Source: Pseudomonadota bacterium (GTDB lineage Bacteria; Pseudomonadota; Alphaproteobacteria; Rhizobiales; Xanthobacteraceae). Taken from it: DNA of 26,675 bases. Below the pieces are notes generated by a model that was not told the origin of the DNA, did no database searches, and was given only the letters and a program-made list of their open reading frames with translations. Positions 17,174 through 23,869 of this stretch are shown here, piece after piece. A program made the translations under genes and the position numbers. The stretch is from assembly GCA_023387695.1 (NCBI GenBank), contig JAEWHT010000320.1:1-26675 (forward strand), in the 5' to 3' direction. Within the stretch, counting starts at the first letter, position 1, and each line of letters begins with the position of its first letter.

Positions 17174-17932
17174 ATGAAGCGTCTTGAAGGCAAGGTCTGC
17201 GTCGTGACCGGCGGTGCCGGAAGTGTCGGCATGGCGACGGCGCGTCTGTTCCTCGAGGAAGGCGCCCGCGTCGCCCTGATCGACTTGCGGCAGGATGCCC
17301 TCGACCGCGCGGCCGAACGTCTCGGTAACGGCTCGATCATGACCGTCGTCGCGGACATCTCTCGCGACCATGAGGTCGCCGCTGCCATTGAAGCGGTTCA
17401 CACCCAATTCGGGCCCATCAACGTGCTGTTCAGCAACGCCGGCAACTTCGGAACTGTGGCGCCGATCGCGGCCTATCCGGAATCCGTGTTCGACGCCGTC
17501 TACTCTGTCCACGTCAAGGGCGCGTTCCTGCTGTGCAAACATGCGACGCCCCGCATGTCCGACGGCGGCAGCGTTATCATCACATCGAGCGTTGCAGGCG
17601 TGCGCGGCGATCCCGGCGTCTACGGCTATATCGTCGCCAAACACGCGCAGATCGGATTGATGCGGTGTCTCGCCAAGGAGCTCGCGCCGCGTCGGATCCG
17701 CGTCAACACGGTCCATCCGGGGCCGATCGACAATTCGTTTCAGCACGCGGTCGAGGCCGATCTCTCCGATATCATCAAGCGCGACGGTGCCGAGTTCTTC
17801 AACGGGATGATTCCACTCGGCCGGCACGGCACGCCGGAAGAGGTCGCGCAGTCGGTGCTCTATCTGGCTTCGGACGAGAGCCGGTTTACGACCGGCTCCC
17901 GGCTCATGGTCGATGGAGGCATGAGCGCATGA
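17174..17932 (+). CDS. Short-chain dehydrogenase/reductase (SDR)
   Basis: The 252-residue classical SDR has the nucleotide-binding TGGAGSVG (12-19), the NAG motif in SNAGNFG, and the catalytic Ser139, Tyr152 and Lys156 (SSVAG, then YIVAK). HPGPIDN and the C-terminal GSRLMVDGGMSA are also classical. Asp at the end of the second strand (LIDLRQD) suggests NAD(H) rather than NADP(H). GAGGGG precedes the ATG. Directly downstream of the importer, it probably oxidises a hydroxyl of the imported compound. The substrate is not known. It converges with the cupin gene. Confidence 0.9.
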   Translation: MKRLEGKVCVVTGGAGSVGMATARLFLEEGARVALIDLRQDALDRAAERLGNGSIMTVVADISRDHEVAAAIEAVHTQFGPINVLFSNAGNFGTVAPIAAYPESVFDAVYSVHVKGAFLLCKHATPRMSDGGSVIITSSVAGVRGDPGVYGYIVAKHAQIGLMRCLAKELAPRRIRVNTVHPGPIDNSFQHAVEADLSDIIKRDGAEFFNGMIPLGRHGTPEEVAQSVLYLASDESRFTTGSRLMVDGGMSA

Positions 17933-17964
17933 TGCGAGCTGCGCCCGGCGGGATGGCCAGGGCC

Positions 17965-18498
17965 TCAGCGATACAGTTTTGTGATCTGGTCGGCTCCAAG
18001 CCCGACCTTCTCGTAATGCGTCTTGCAGAGATCGATGTAGTTATGAACGTCGAAATAGCCGATCGTATTGCCCTCGTCGTCGAGCCACATCAGCGGCGCA
18101 CTGACGATGAAGAAGACGCGCATCTGCTCGGGATGGTCATAGGCGACGAGCGTGTGGCTCTCGCCGGGGCTCTCGTAGATGAAGTCGCCGGCTGTCGCGG
18201 TCCAGTCGTGCTCGAGGTAGCCCCACTTTCCCGAGAGTGTGTAAGCGAACACCTGGTGCGGATGATAGTGGCGATTGACCAATCCGGCTTTCTTTGCCCA
18301 GAGGATGTCGCACCATTTGTTCTGGGTCGGCGAGATCCAGAGCGGCCGCGACGACACTGTCTCGCTGAATGGCACGTAGTAGCGCTCGTCATCGATCGGC
18401 GCGTTCGCAATGTAGGCGTCCGGCAGCGCGTCCGGCTTGAACACCTTCTGGATCGGCTTGATGTCTTTCCAGAACTCGGTTGTCGGCGCCTCGGCCAT
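17965..18498 (-). CDS. Cupin, 2,4'-dihydroxyacetophenone dioxygenase-like
   Basis: The 177-residue single-domain cupin has a metal site of His77, His79 and His115 (RHYHPH, then ESHTL); His81 is also nearby. The length, the HxH spacing to the distal His and AYTLSGKWGYLEHDW fit the family of 2,4'-dihydroxyacetophenone dioxygenase and acetylacetone-cleaving enzyme. The former uses a non-haem iron held by three histidines to cleave an aryl hydroxyketone to 4-hydroxybenzoate and formate. The start at 18498 has a clear AGGAG. It is divergent from moaF and convergent with the SDR gene. The substrate is inferred from family and context, and other carbon-carbon cleaving or isomerase roles remain possible. 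Confidence 0.8.
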   Translation of the reverse strand: MAEAPTTEFWKDIKPIQKVFKPDALPDAYIANAPIDDERYYVPFSETVSSRPLWISPTQNKWCDILWAKKAGLVNRHYHPHQVFAYTLSGKWGYLEHDWTATAGDFIYESPGESHTLVAYDHPEQMRVFFIVSAPLMWLDDEGNTIGYFDVHNYIDLCKTHYEKVGLGADQITKLYR

Positions 18499-18667
18499 CG
18501 TCGGTCTCCTGTTGTTTTTCACGGAAATTGCGTCACGCAAGCGTGCGGCAGGCTCGCTTCCCCCGTCTTGGAAAATAGCGCGAGGCGGGTTGGACGTGGA
18601 CGCAGGCCGTCGACGGCTTGCCGCAGACCGGCGAATTCGCAGCGCAACGCAAGGTAGGACGATCGGG
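18499..18667. promoter_or_regulatory. Cupin/moaF divergent region with palindrome TTGCGTCACGCAA
   Basis: A perfect 13-base palindrome with a single central base lies at 18528-18540, 30 bases upstream of the cupin start. It has the size of a dimeric regulator's operator. The gap is 169 bases and must carry promoters in both directions. No gene fits within it. Confidence 0.4.
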
Positions 18668-19462
18668 ATGACGGACGCGAACAGGCCCGCCGACTGGAAG
18701 CATTTTGATGATTTCGCAGCCGGCATCGCCACGAACCGGCTGCCGACGACTGACGCGTTGTCGGGAAGGGCGCTTCGCATCTCACTAAAGAGCGGTCGCG
18801 GCATCGAGCTGACGTTCGGCTCTGCGGACAGTGTGACCTGGCGCGAGGGAAATCAGTCCGGGGTCGATTGGTACGAGGCGATCAACGTCGCGCCCGATGT
18901 GTTCTTCGTCAACATGACTCTCTCGGCCCGACCAAACGAGGATGAGACCTTTGTCGTGAACGTCAGGACCCGGCGGGTTCTCTCCGTCCGCGAACGCGTG
19001 CGCAGTGCGGACGATGCCGGGGGCGAGCCGCGTGTGGTGCAGGACTATGTCGCCGGGGTAATCGGCGATCCCACAGTTCCACCCGAAGGTATCGAGCCGG
19101 CGCCGACGCGGGACCTGATCGGCATGACCGCACATTACGAATACAGTCCGCACCACGTCTATGAACACGTCTACCTGAGCTCGGAACGCTATGCCTGGCA
19201 GAACCTCGTCGGTGTGCAACGCGGCCATGGCGACGTCGACCTCGCGACGACCATCAAATTCGATCACGGCCAGTATGTGTTTGGTTTTCGCGAGTTCATC
19301 ATCCCTGTCGCGTCAATCTTCTTCTACAATTTTGAGACCATGCGCTCGACCGGGAAGTTCCTCGGCGTGACCAGCCAAGGCAGGATCGAGAACAAGCCGG
19401 CTGGTGCGTTCATCGCGAAGAAATCCCGAACCGTTTACGACAAGGGCAGGGAACCGGTTTGA
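18668..19462 (+). CDS. moaF: MoaF family protein
   Basis: The 264-residue protein resembles MoaF, which has two lipocalin-like beta-barrel halves. The C-terminal half contains YEYSPHHVYEHVYLSSERY, WQNLVGVQRGHGDVD and GFREFIIPVASIFFYNF. No signal peptide is present. Database names call this molybdenum cofactor biosynthesis protein F, but the original moa genes of Klebsiella were named for monoamine regulation, so a role in molybdopterin synthesis should not be assumed. Its biochemical activity is not known to me. The start at 18668 follows AGGA; the open frame reaches back to 18437, overlapping the cupin. The FeaR-like regulator lies 114 bases downstream. Confidence 0.8.
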   Translation: MTDANRPADWKHFDDFAAGIATNRLPTTDALSGRALRISLKSGRGIELTFGSADSVTWREGNQSGVDWYEAINVAPDVFFVNMTLSARPNEDETFVVNVRTRRVLSVRERVRSADDAGGEPRVVQDYVAGVIGDPTVPPEGIEPAPTRDLIGMTAHYEYSPHHVYEHVYLSSERYAWQNLVGVQRGHGDVDLATTIKFDHGQYVFGFREFIIPVASIFFYNFETMRSTGKFLGVTSQGRIENKPAGAFIAKKSRTVYDKGREPV

Positions 19463-19498
19463 TGGCTAGCGCGATCGGCACCTGCCTTGCGACAACCG

Positions 19499-19526
19499 TT
19501 GACACCCCAAGCGGGTTGCTTAACAT
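19499..19526 (+). promoter_or_regulatory. Probable sigma70 promoter of the AraC/FeaR-like gene, overlapped by a palindrome
   Basis: A perfect TTGACA -35 box (19499-19504) is followed after 16 bases by TAACAT (19521-19526), which matches the -10 consensus at four of six positions. The 10-base palindrome TAACATGTTA (19521-19530) begins exactly at the -10. A protein bound there would block the promoter, so autoregulation is plausible. Confidence 0.45.
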
Positions 19527-19576
19527 GTTATCAAATGGGTGCCTGATGACGGCAACCCGGCCAGGGAGGAGCGCAG

Positions 19577-20533
19577 ATGCAGCTCCAGGAGTTTAGCAGC
19601 TGGACTCCCGAAGTCTGGAGTCAGGCTCCTTTGGACGAGTGGAAGGACAAGCTGCAGTCCGTCTGCGGCCGGTTCAACCCGGTCGGCTGGGAGCAGCGCA
19701 ATGTCGTCCGCGGTGGTGTCGTGCTGTCGGGTGCCGCAGGCATGGAGACCGTTCAGGTCGCGACCGATGTCGGCCAGGTTCGCCGGGAAGAGCAGGACAT
19801 CCGCCTCGACTACGGCGAGCACTTCTTTCTCCTCGTTCAGTTGCAGGGCATGTGCGGCATTGAACAGCAGGGCCGGCAGCACATCATCTCGCCCGGCGAC
19901 TGCATCCTCGTCGACTCCGCGTTACCGTCGAGCTTCTATTTCAACGGTCAGTTCAGCAACCATCTGTCCGTGCATCTGCCCCGGCAGTTGCTGCTCTCGG
20001 AGAACCCCAACGATTTCGAGATCTCGCGGCGCCTCGGTGCGGAAGATCCGATGTCAATGATGTTGCGGGCGCTCGTCGCCAAGATCCTGCAGACGTCCTC
20101 AGGCCATCAACGCGGGAGCGAGCTGCGCCACTTGCTGCTGCAGGCGACGCGACAAGCTTTCGCCGCCGAAGGCCCCGATCCCAATCTGTGTCCCAGGGAG
20201 CGCGCATCCGGCCGTCTGGAGCTCGCGCAGATGCTCGTCGACCGCCATCTCACCGCAGAGTGGTTGACACCGCAATGGCTTGCCAGCCGAGTTGGTGTTT
20301 CCATGCGTACGCTTCAGGAGGATTTCAGCGCCGTCGGGACGACAGTCACGAGCTTCATCCGTGATCGTCGCTTGCGACTGGCCAAGGATCGCCTCGTGGA
20401 GAAACAGCGCAGCGCCGACGGCAGCACGATTGCCGAGATCGCCTTCTCGTCCGGCTTCAACGACATCTCCTATTTCAATCGCTGCTTCAAGAAGGCCTTT
20501 GACTGCTCTCCGACGGATATCGTCCGGAAATAG
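19577..20533 (+). CDS. AraC-family transcriptional regulator, FeaR-like
   Basis: The 318-residue regulator has an N-terminal cupin-type AraC-binding domain of the class seen in FeaR and related activators (FFLLVQLQGMCGIEQQGR, then SPGDCILVDSALPSSFYF). At the C-terminus are two helix-turn-helix units (LTPQWLASRVGVSMRTLQE and IAEIAFSSGFNDISYFN). In enterobacteria FeaR activates tyramine oxidase and phenylacetaldehyde dehydrogenase genes. Here it lies upstream of an aldehyde dehydrogenase and a GMC alcohol oxidase, and after moaF, so it probably controls these. The start has a strong GGGAGGAG. Effector unknown. Confidence 0.9.
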   Translation: MQLQEFSSWTPEVWSQAPLDEWKDKLQSVCGRFNPVGWEQRNVVRGGVVLSGAAGMETVQVATDVGQVRREEQDIRLDYGEHFFLLVQLQGMCGIEQQGRQHIISPGDCILVDSALPSSFYFNGQFSNHLSVHLPRQLLLSENPNDFEISRRLGAEDPMSMMLRALVAKILQTSSGHQRGSELRHLLLQATRQAFAAEGPDPNLCPRERASGRLELAQMLVDRHLTAEWLTPQWLASRVGVSMRTLQEDFSAVGTTVTSFIRDRRLRLAKDRLVEKQRSADGSTIAEIAFSSGFNDISYFNRCFKKAFDCSPTDIVRK

Positions 20534-20605
20534 GCTGCGCTGGCGTCCAATCGTACCCGCGCTCTGATCCAAGACAGCGCCGGAATGATCGTCTTCTCTC
20601 AGCCA

Positions 20606-20617
20606 CAACCGCGGTTG
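20606..20617. promoter_or_regulatory. Perfect 12-base palindrome CAACCGCGGTTG before the aldehyde dehydrogenase
   Basis: The palindrome lies in the 96-base gap between the regulator and aldehyde dehydrogenase genes. It touches the ribosome-binding site GGGAGATG (from 20617) of the latter. It could be an operator or could mask the ribosome-binding site as a small RNA fold. Confidence 0.4.
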
Positions 20618-20629
20618 GGAGATGCTGAC

Positions 20630-22036
20630 ATGCAGCGCTGGAGCCTATTGATCGATGGTCGCAAGGTCGCGACCGAGAAATTTCAGGATGTCGTCAATCC
20701 ATCGACCGGCGATATCGTCGGTGCGATGCCGCTCGGCACGGCTGGCGACCTCGACGATGCTGTCAAGGCCGCCTTGCGCGCTTTCGCGCTGTGGAAGGAC
20801 GTGCCCGACAGCACGAGGTCGGACGCCTGCCGTACGATCGCTGCATCGATCGAAGCGCATGCGGAGGAGCTTGCAAGGCTTTTGACGCTCGAGCAGGGCA
20901 AGCCGCTCAACGGCCTCGGCTCGCGTTTCGAGATCGGCGGCGCCGTCGCCTGGACGCGGCACACCGGCGAGCTTTCGCTTCCGGTGGAAGTCCTGCAGGA
21001 CAACGCCGACGGACGTGTCGAGCTGCACCGCAAGCCGATCGGCGTGGTCGGTTCGATCACGCCGTGGAACTGGCCGGTGATGATCGCCTGCTGGCACATC
21101 ATTCCGGCGATCCGGACCGGAAACACCGTCGTCATCAAGCCGTCGCCGCTGACGCCGCTCAGCACGATCCGGCTGGTTGAGCTCATGAACGAGGTGCTGC
21201 CGCCCGGCGTCGTCAATGTCGTCACCGGCGAGAACGAGATCGGCAGCCTGATGTCGGCGCATCCCGGCATCGCCAAGGTGACATTCACCGGTTCGACCGC
21301 GACTGGCCGGAAGATCATGCAGAATGCCGCAAGCACGCTCAAACGCCTGACGCTCGAGCTTGGCGGCAACGACGCCGGAATCGTGCTGCCCGGTGCGGAG
21401 CCGAAGAAGATCGTCGAGGGGCTGTTCTGGGGCGCCTTCATCAATAACGGGCAGACCTGTGCCGCGCTGAAGCGGCTCTATGTTCACGACAGCGTCTACG
21501 ACGAGGTTTGCCGCGAACTGACGGCCTATGCCCGGCAAGTCGTCCTCGGCGATGGCCTGTCCGAAAGCTCGATCCTTGGTCCGGTGCAAAATCGCCGGCA
21601 GTTTGAGATCGTTTCGGCCTTCGTCGACGAAGCGCGGGCAAAGGGTGCGCGCGTGCTGACCGGCGGCAAGCCGTCGGACGGTCCGGGCTATTTCTACCCC
21701 ATCACGCTCGTGGCCGACGTCGATCACGGTTGCCGCCTCGTCGACGAGGAGCAGTTCGGACCGGCGCTGCCCATCATTCGCTATAGCGATGTCGACGAGG
21801 CCGTCGCAAAGGCCAATGCCACATCGATGGGTCTCGGAGGCTCGGTCTGGGGGGCCGATCTCGAGGCTGCCAAACGTGTCGCAGCGCGGATCGAGGCGGG
21901 CTCCGTCTGGATCAACAAGCACGGGGCAATTCAGCCCAACATTCCTTTTGGCGGTGTGAAGCAATCCGGGTTCGGTGTCGAGTTCGGCGTCGATGGATTG
22001 AAGGAGTTCACGACGGCCCAGAGCGTGTTTTGCTGA
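20630..22036 (+). CDS. Aldehyde dehydrogenase family protein
   Basis: The 468-residue enzyme has Glu243 in LELGGNDAG and catalytic Cys277 in NNGQTCAALKRLYV, 34 residues apart. PWNWPVM and FTGSTATGR are NAD-site motifs, and PFGGVKQSGFGVEFG is at the C-terminus. The GQTCAALKRL segment places it in a different branch from the aldehyde dehydrogenase at 10867, so the two are not recent duplicates. The start at 20630 has GGGAGATG upstream, preferred over ATG 20585, which has none. With the GMC gene 42 bases downstream it forms an alcohol-to-acid oxidation pair under the FeaR-like regulator. Substrate unknown. Confidence 0.9.
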   Translation: MQRWSLLIDGRKVATEKFQDVVNPSTGDIVGAMPLGTAGDLDDAVKAALRAFALWKDVPDSTRSDACRTIAASIEAHAEELARLLTLEQGKPLNGLGSRFEIGGAVAWTRHTGELSLPVEVLQDNADGRVELHRKPIGVVGSITPWNWPVMIACWHIIPAIRTGNTVVIKPSPLTPLSTIRLVELMNEVLPPGVVNVVTGENEIGSLMSAHPGIAKVTFTGSTATGRKIMQNAASTLKRLTLELGGNDAGIVLPGAEPKKIVEGLFWGAFINNGQTCAALKRLYVHDSVYDEVCRELTAYARQVVLGDGLSESSILGPVQNRRQFEIVSAFVDEARAKGARVLTGGKPSDGPGYFYPITLVADVDHGCRLVDEEQFGPALPIIRYSDVDEAVAKANATSMGLGGSVWGADLEAAKRVAARIEAGSVWINKHGAIQPNIPFGGVKQSGFGVEFGVDGLKEFTTAQSVFC

Positions 22037-22078
22037 GCGAGATCGCGCCATCGCGATTGCAGTTGGGGGAAGGGGATC

Positions 22079-23674
22079 ATGCAGGATTACGACTTCATCG
22101 TCGCCGGCGGCGGCTCCAGCGGATGCGTTGTCGCCTCGCGCCTGTCGGAAAACCCGCAGCATCGGGTGCTGCTGATCGAGAGTGGCCAGCGCGACACCGA
22201 CAAGTACATCCACATCCCCGCCACCTTCTTCAAGGTCCTCGAAAATGGCAGGGACGCGATCGTCTACGCGTCCGAGCCGGAAGCAGGGCTCAACGGACGC
22301 CCCTCGATCGTACCTCAGGGGCAAGTGCTCGGCGGCGGCAGCTCCGTGAATGCGATGGTCTATATCCGCGGCGCGCGCCAGGACTATGACACTTGGGCGC
22401 AGCAGGGATGCCGGAACTGGAGCTACGACAAGGTGCTGCCGGTCTTCCGCGATCTCGAAAGCAATCAGCGTCTGTCCGGCGAGTATCATGGCGTCAGCGG
22501 CGAGCTGACGGTCTCGGACAGGGCTTACGGTCACCCGCTGTCCTGGGCGTTCATCCGCGCGGCCCAGGAGACCGGAATTCCCTACAATGAAGACTTCAAC
22601 GGTGTGCGGCAGGAAGGGGTCGGCTTCTATCAGACCACCACCAGCAAGGCCCGCCGCCGCAGCGCCGCAGAGGCCTTCCTGCGCAAGGCTGAGGGGCGTT
22701 CCAACCTGACGATCCGAACCAACACACGCGTGAACAGGATCGTGTTCGACGGGAAGCGGGCGACCGGCGTGCTGCTGGACGATGGCATGACCGCGAATGC
22801 GCGCCGCGAGATCATCCTGTGCGCGGGTGCGCTCGCGACTCCGAAGATTTTGCAGCTTTCGGGCATCGGACCGGCCGCGCATCTGCGCGAGCACGGAATC
22901 AACATCGTTGCCGATCTGCCCGGCGTTGGCGAAAACTATCAGGACCATCTGGAAGCGACCGTTCAATGCGAGGTCAAGGATCCGATCTCGATGTTCGGTG
23001 AGGACAAGGGCCTGCGGGCGGCCTCGCATATGCTGCAGTACATGCTGACGAAGACCGGACTGCTGACATCGACGGTCGTCGAGTCCGGCGGCTTTGTCGA
23101 CACGGCCGGTACCGGCGAGCCCGATGTCCAGTTTCACGTGCTGCCGACCTTCAACGGCTTTGCCGACCGCCCCGCTGAAGCTGGGCATGGCCTCTCGATC
23201 GGTCCATGTGTCTTGCGGCCCCAGTCGCGCGGTTCTGTCCGGCTGCGCTCGGCGAATCCGGCTGACCGGGCGCACTTCGTTGCCAATTCGCTTGCCGAAC
23301 AGGCCGACGTCGAGACGCTCGCGCGCGGGGTCGAGCTTGCGATCCGGATCACCGAGGCGCCGTCCTTGGCACGGCTGGTGAAGCGGCGCGTGCTGCCGAA
23401 GCCGGGCTTGGAGAAGGATCCGGGCGCGCTTCGCGACTACGTTCGCTCGATTGCGAAGACCGTGTTCCATCCATCCGGTACCGCCAAGATGGGAGCCACG
23501 GATGATCCCATGGCCGTGGTGTCGGAGGATCTGCGGGTCCGCGGCGTCGACGGGCTTCGCATCGCCGATGCATCGATCATGCCGCGCCTCGTCTCGGGCA
23601 ACACCAATGCGCCCACAATGATGATCGGTGAGCGTGCGGCGCGCTTCATTCTGGGCCGGGAGGCGGCGGCCTAA
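22079..23674 (+). CDS. GMC-family alcohol oxidoreductase (choline dehydrogenase-like)
   Basis: The 531-residue flavoprotein has GGGSSG (Gly10, 12, 15) for FAD and the GMC signatures GQVLGGGSSVNAMVYIRG and GALATPKILQLSGIGP. The catalytic His464 (HPSGTAKMG) and Asn510 (NTNAPTMMIGERAA) are present. No signal peptide and no Fe-S cysteines, unlike the GMC enzyme at 6236. The family includes choline dehydrogenase and aryl- or alkyl-alcohol oxidoreductases; with an aldehyde dehydrogenase beside it, it probably makes that enzyme's aldehyde. A strong ribosome-binding site (GGGGGAAGGGG) precedes the ATG. Confidence 0.9.
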   Translation: MQDYDFIVAGGGSSGCVVASRLSENPQHRVLLIESGQRDTDKYIHIPATFFKVLENGRDAIVYASEPEAGLNGRPSIVPQGQVLGGGSSVNAMVYIRGARQDYDTWAQQGCRNWSYDKVLPVFRDLESNQRLSGEYHGVSGELTVSDRAYGHPLSWAFIRAAQETGIPYNEDFNGVRQEGVGFYQTTTSKARRRSAAEAFLRKAEGRSNLTIRTNTRVNRIVFDGKRATGVLLDDGMTANARREIILCAGALATPKILQLSGIGPAAHLREHGINIVADLPGVGENYQDHLEATVQCEVKDPISMFGEDKGLRAASHMLQYMLTKTGLLTSTVVESGGFVDTAGTGEPDVQFHVLPTFNGFADRPAEAGHGLSIGPCVLRPQSRGSVRLRSANPADRAHFVANSLAEQADVETLARGVELAIRITEAPSLARLVKRRVLPKPGLEKDPGALRDYVRSIAKTVFHPSGTAKMGATDDPMAVVSEDLRVRGVDGLRIADASIMPRLVSGNTNAPTMMIGERAARFILGREAAA

Positions 23675-23683
23675 TTCCCGGCC
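23654..23683 (+). terminator. GC-rich inverted repeat across the GMC stop codon
   Basis: GGCCGGGA (23654-23661) and TCCCGGCC (23676-23683) form a perfect 8-base stem with a 14-base loop that contains the TAA stop. No T-run follows directly, though TTGTTTT appears at 23700-23706. It may end the moaF-feaR-aldehyde-GMC transcription unit before bamA. Confidence 0.4.
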
Positions 23684-23869
23684 AGCCTGCAAACACACCT
23701 TGTTTTGCGCAATGTTGCTGGTTCGTCGCGCAAACGCCGTTCGTGCACCATTTTGAGCGTCGGCGGCTCAATCAAACTCAATCCGCGGAAACAGTACAGC
23801 AATCTCAAAGCCACACCGTGGCCACAGCTTTCCCGTTTCAGAGCAGTCGAGGTGCTCTTGAGGTGTGGA
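23675..23869. promoter_or_regulatory. Leader region of the BamA gene with two inverted repeats
   Basis: This 195-base gap has no gene that I accept. TTTGCGC (23704-23710) and GCGCAAA (23728-23734) are perfect arms 17 bases apart. TTGAGC-N7-GCTCAA lies at 23753-23771. Neither is followed by a T-run. They are candidates for operators or a structured leader. No clear -35/-10 pair was found. Confidence 0.35.

Noticed and set aside
20645..23698. A 1017-codon open frame on the minus strand across the aldehyde dehydrogenase and GMC genes
   Set aside because: Both plus-strand genes have full catalytic motifs and ribosome-binding sites. The antisense frame is rich in Arg, Asp, His and Gly with no recognisable domain, as expected from the codon bias of high-GC genes.
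23705..23869. N-terminal extension of BamA
   Set aside because: The extra residues are basic and unlike a leader. The start at 23870 has TTGAGG upstream and a proper signal peptide.
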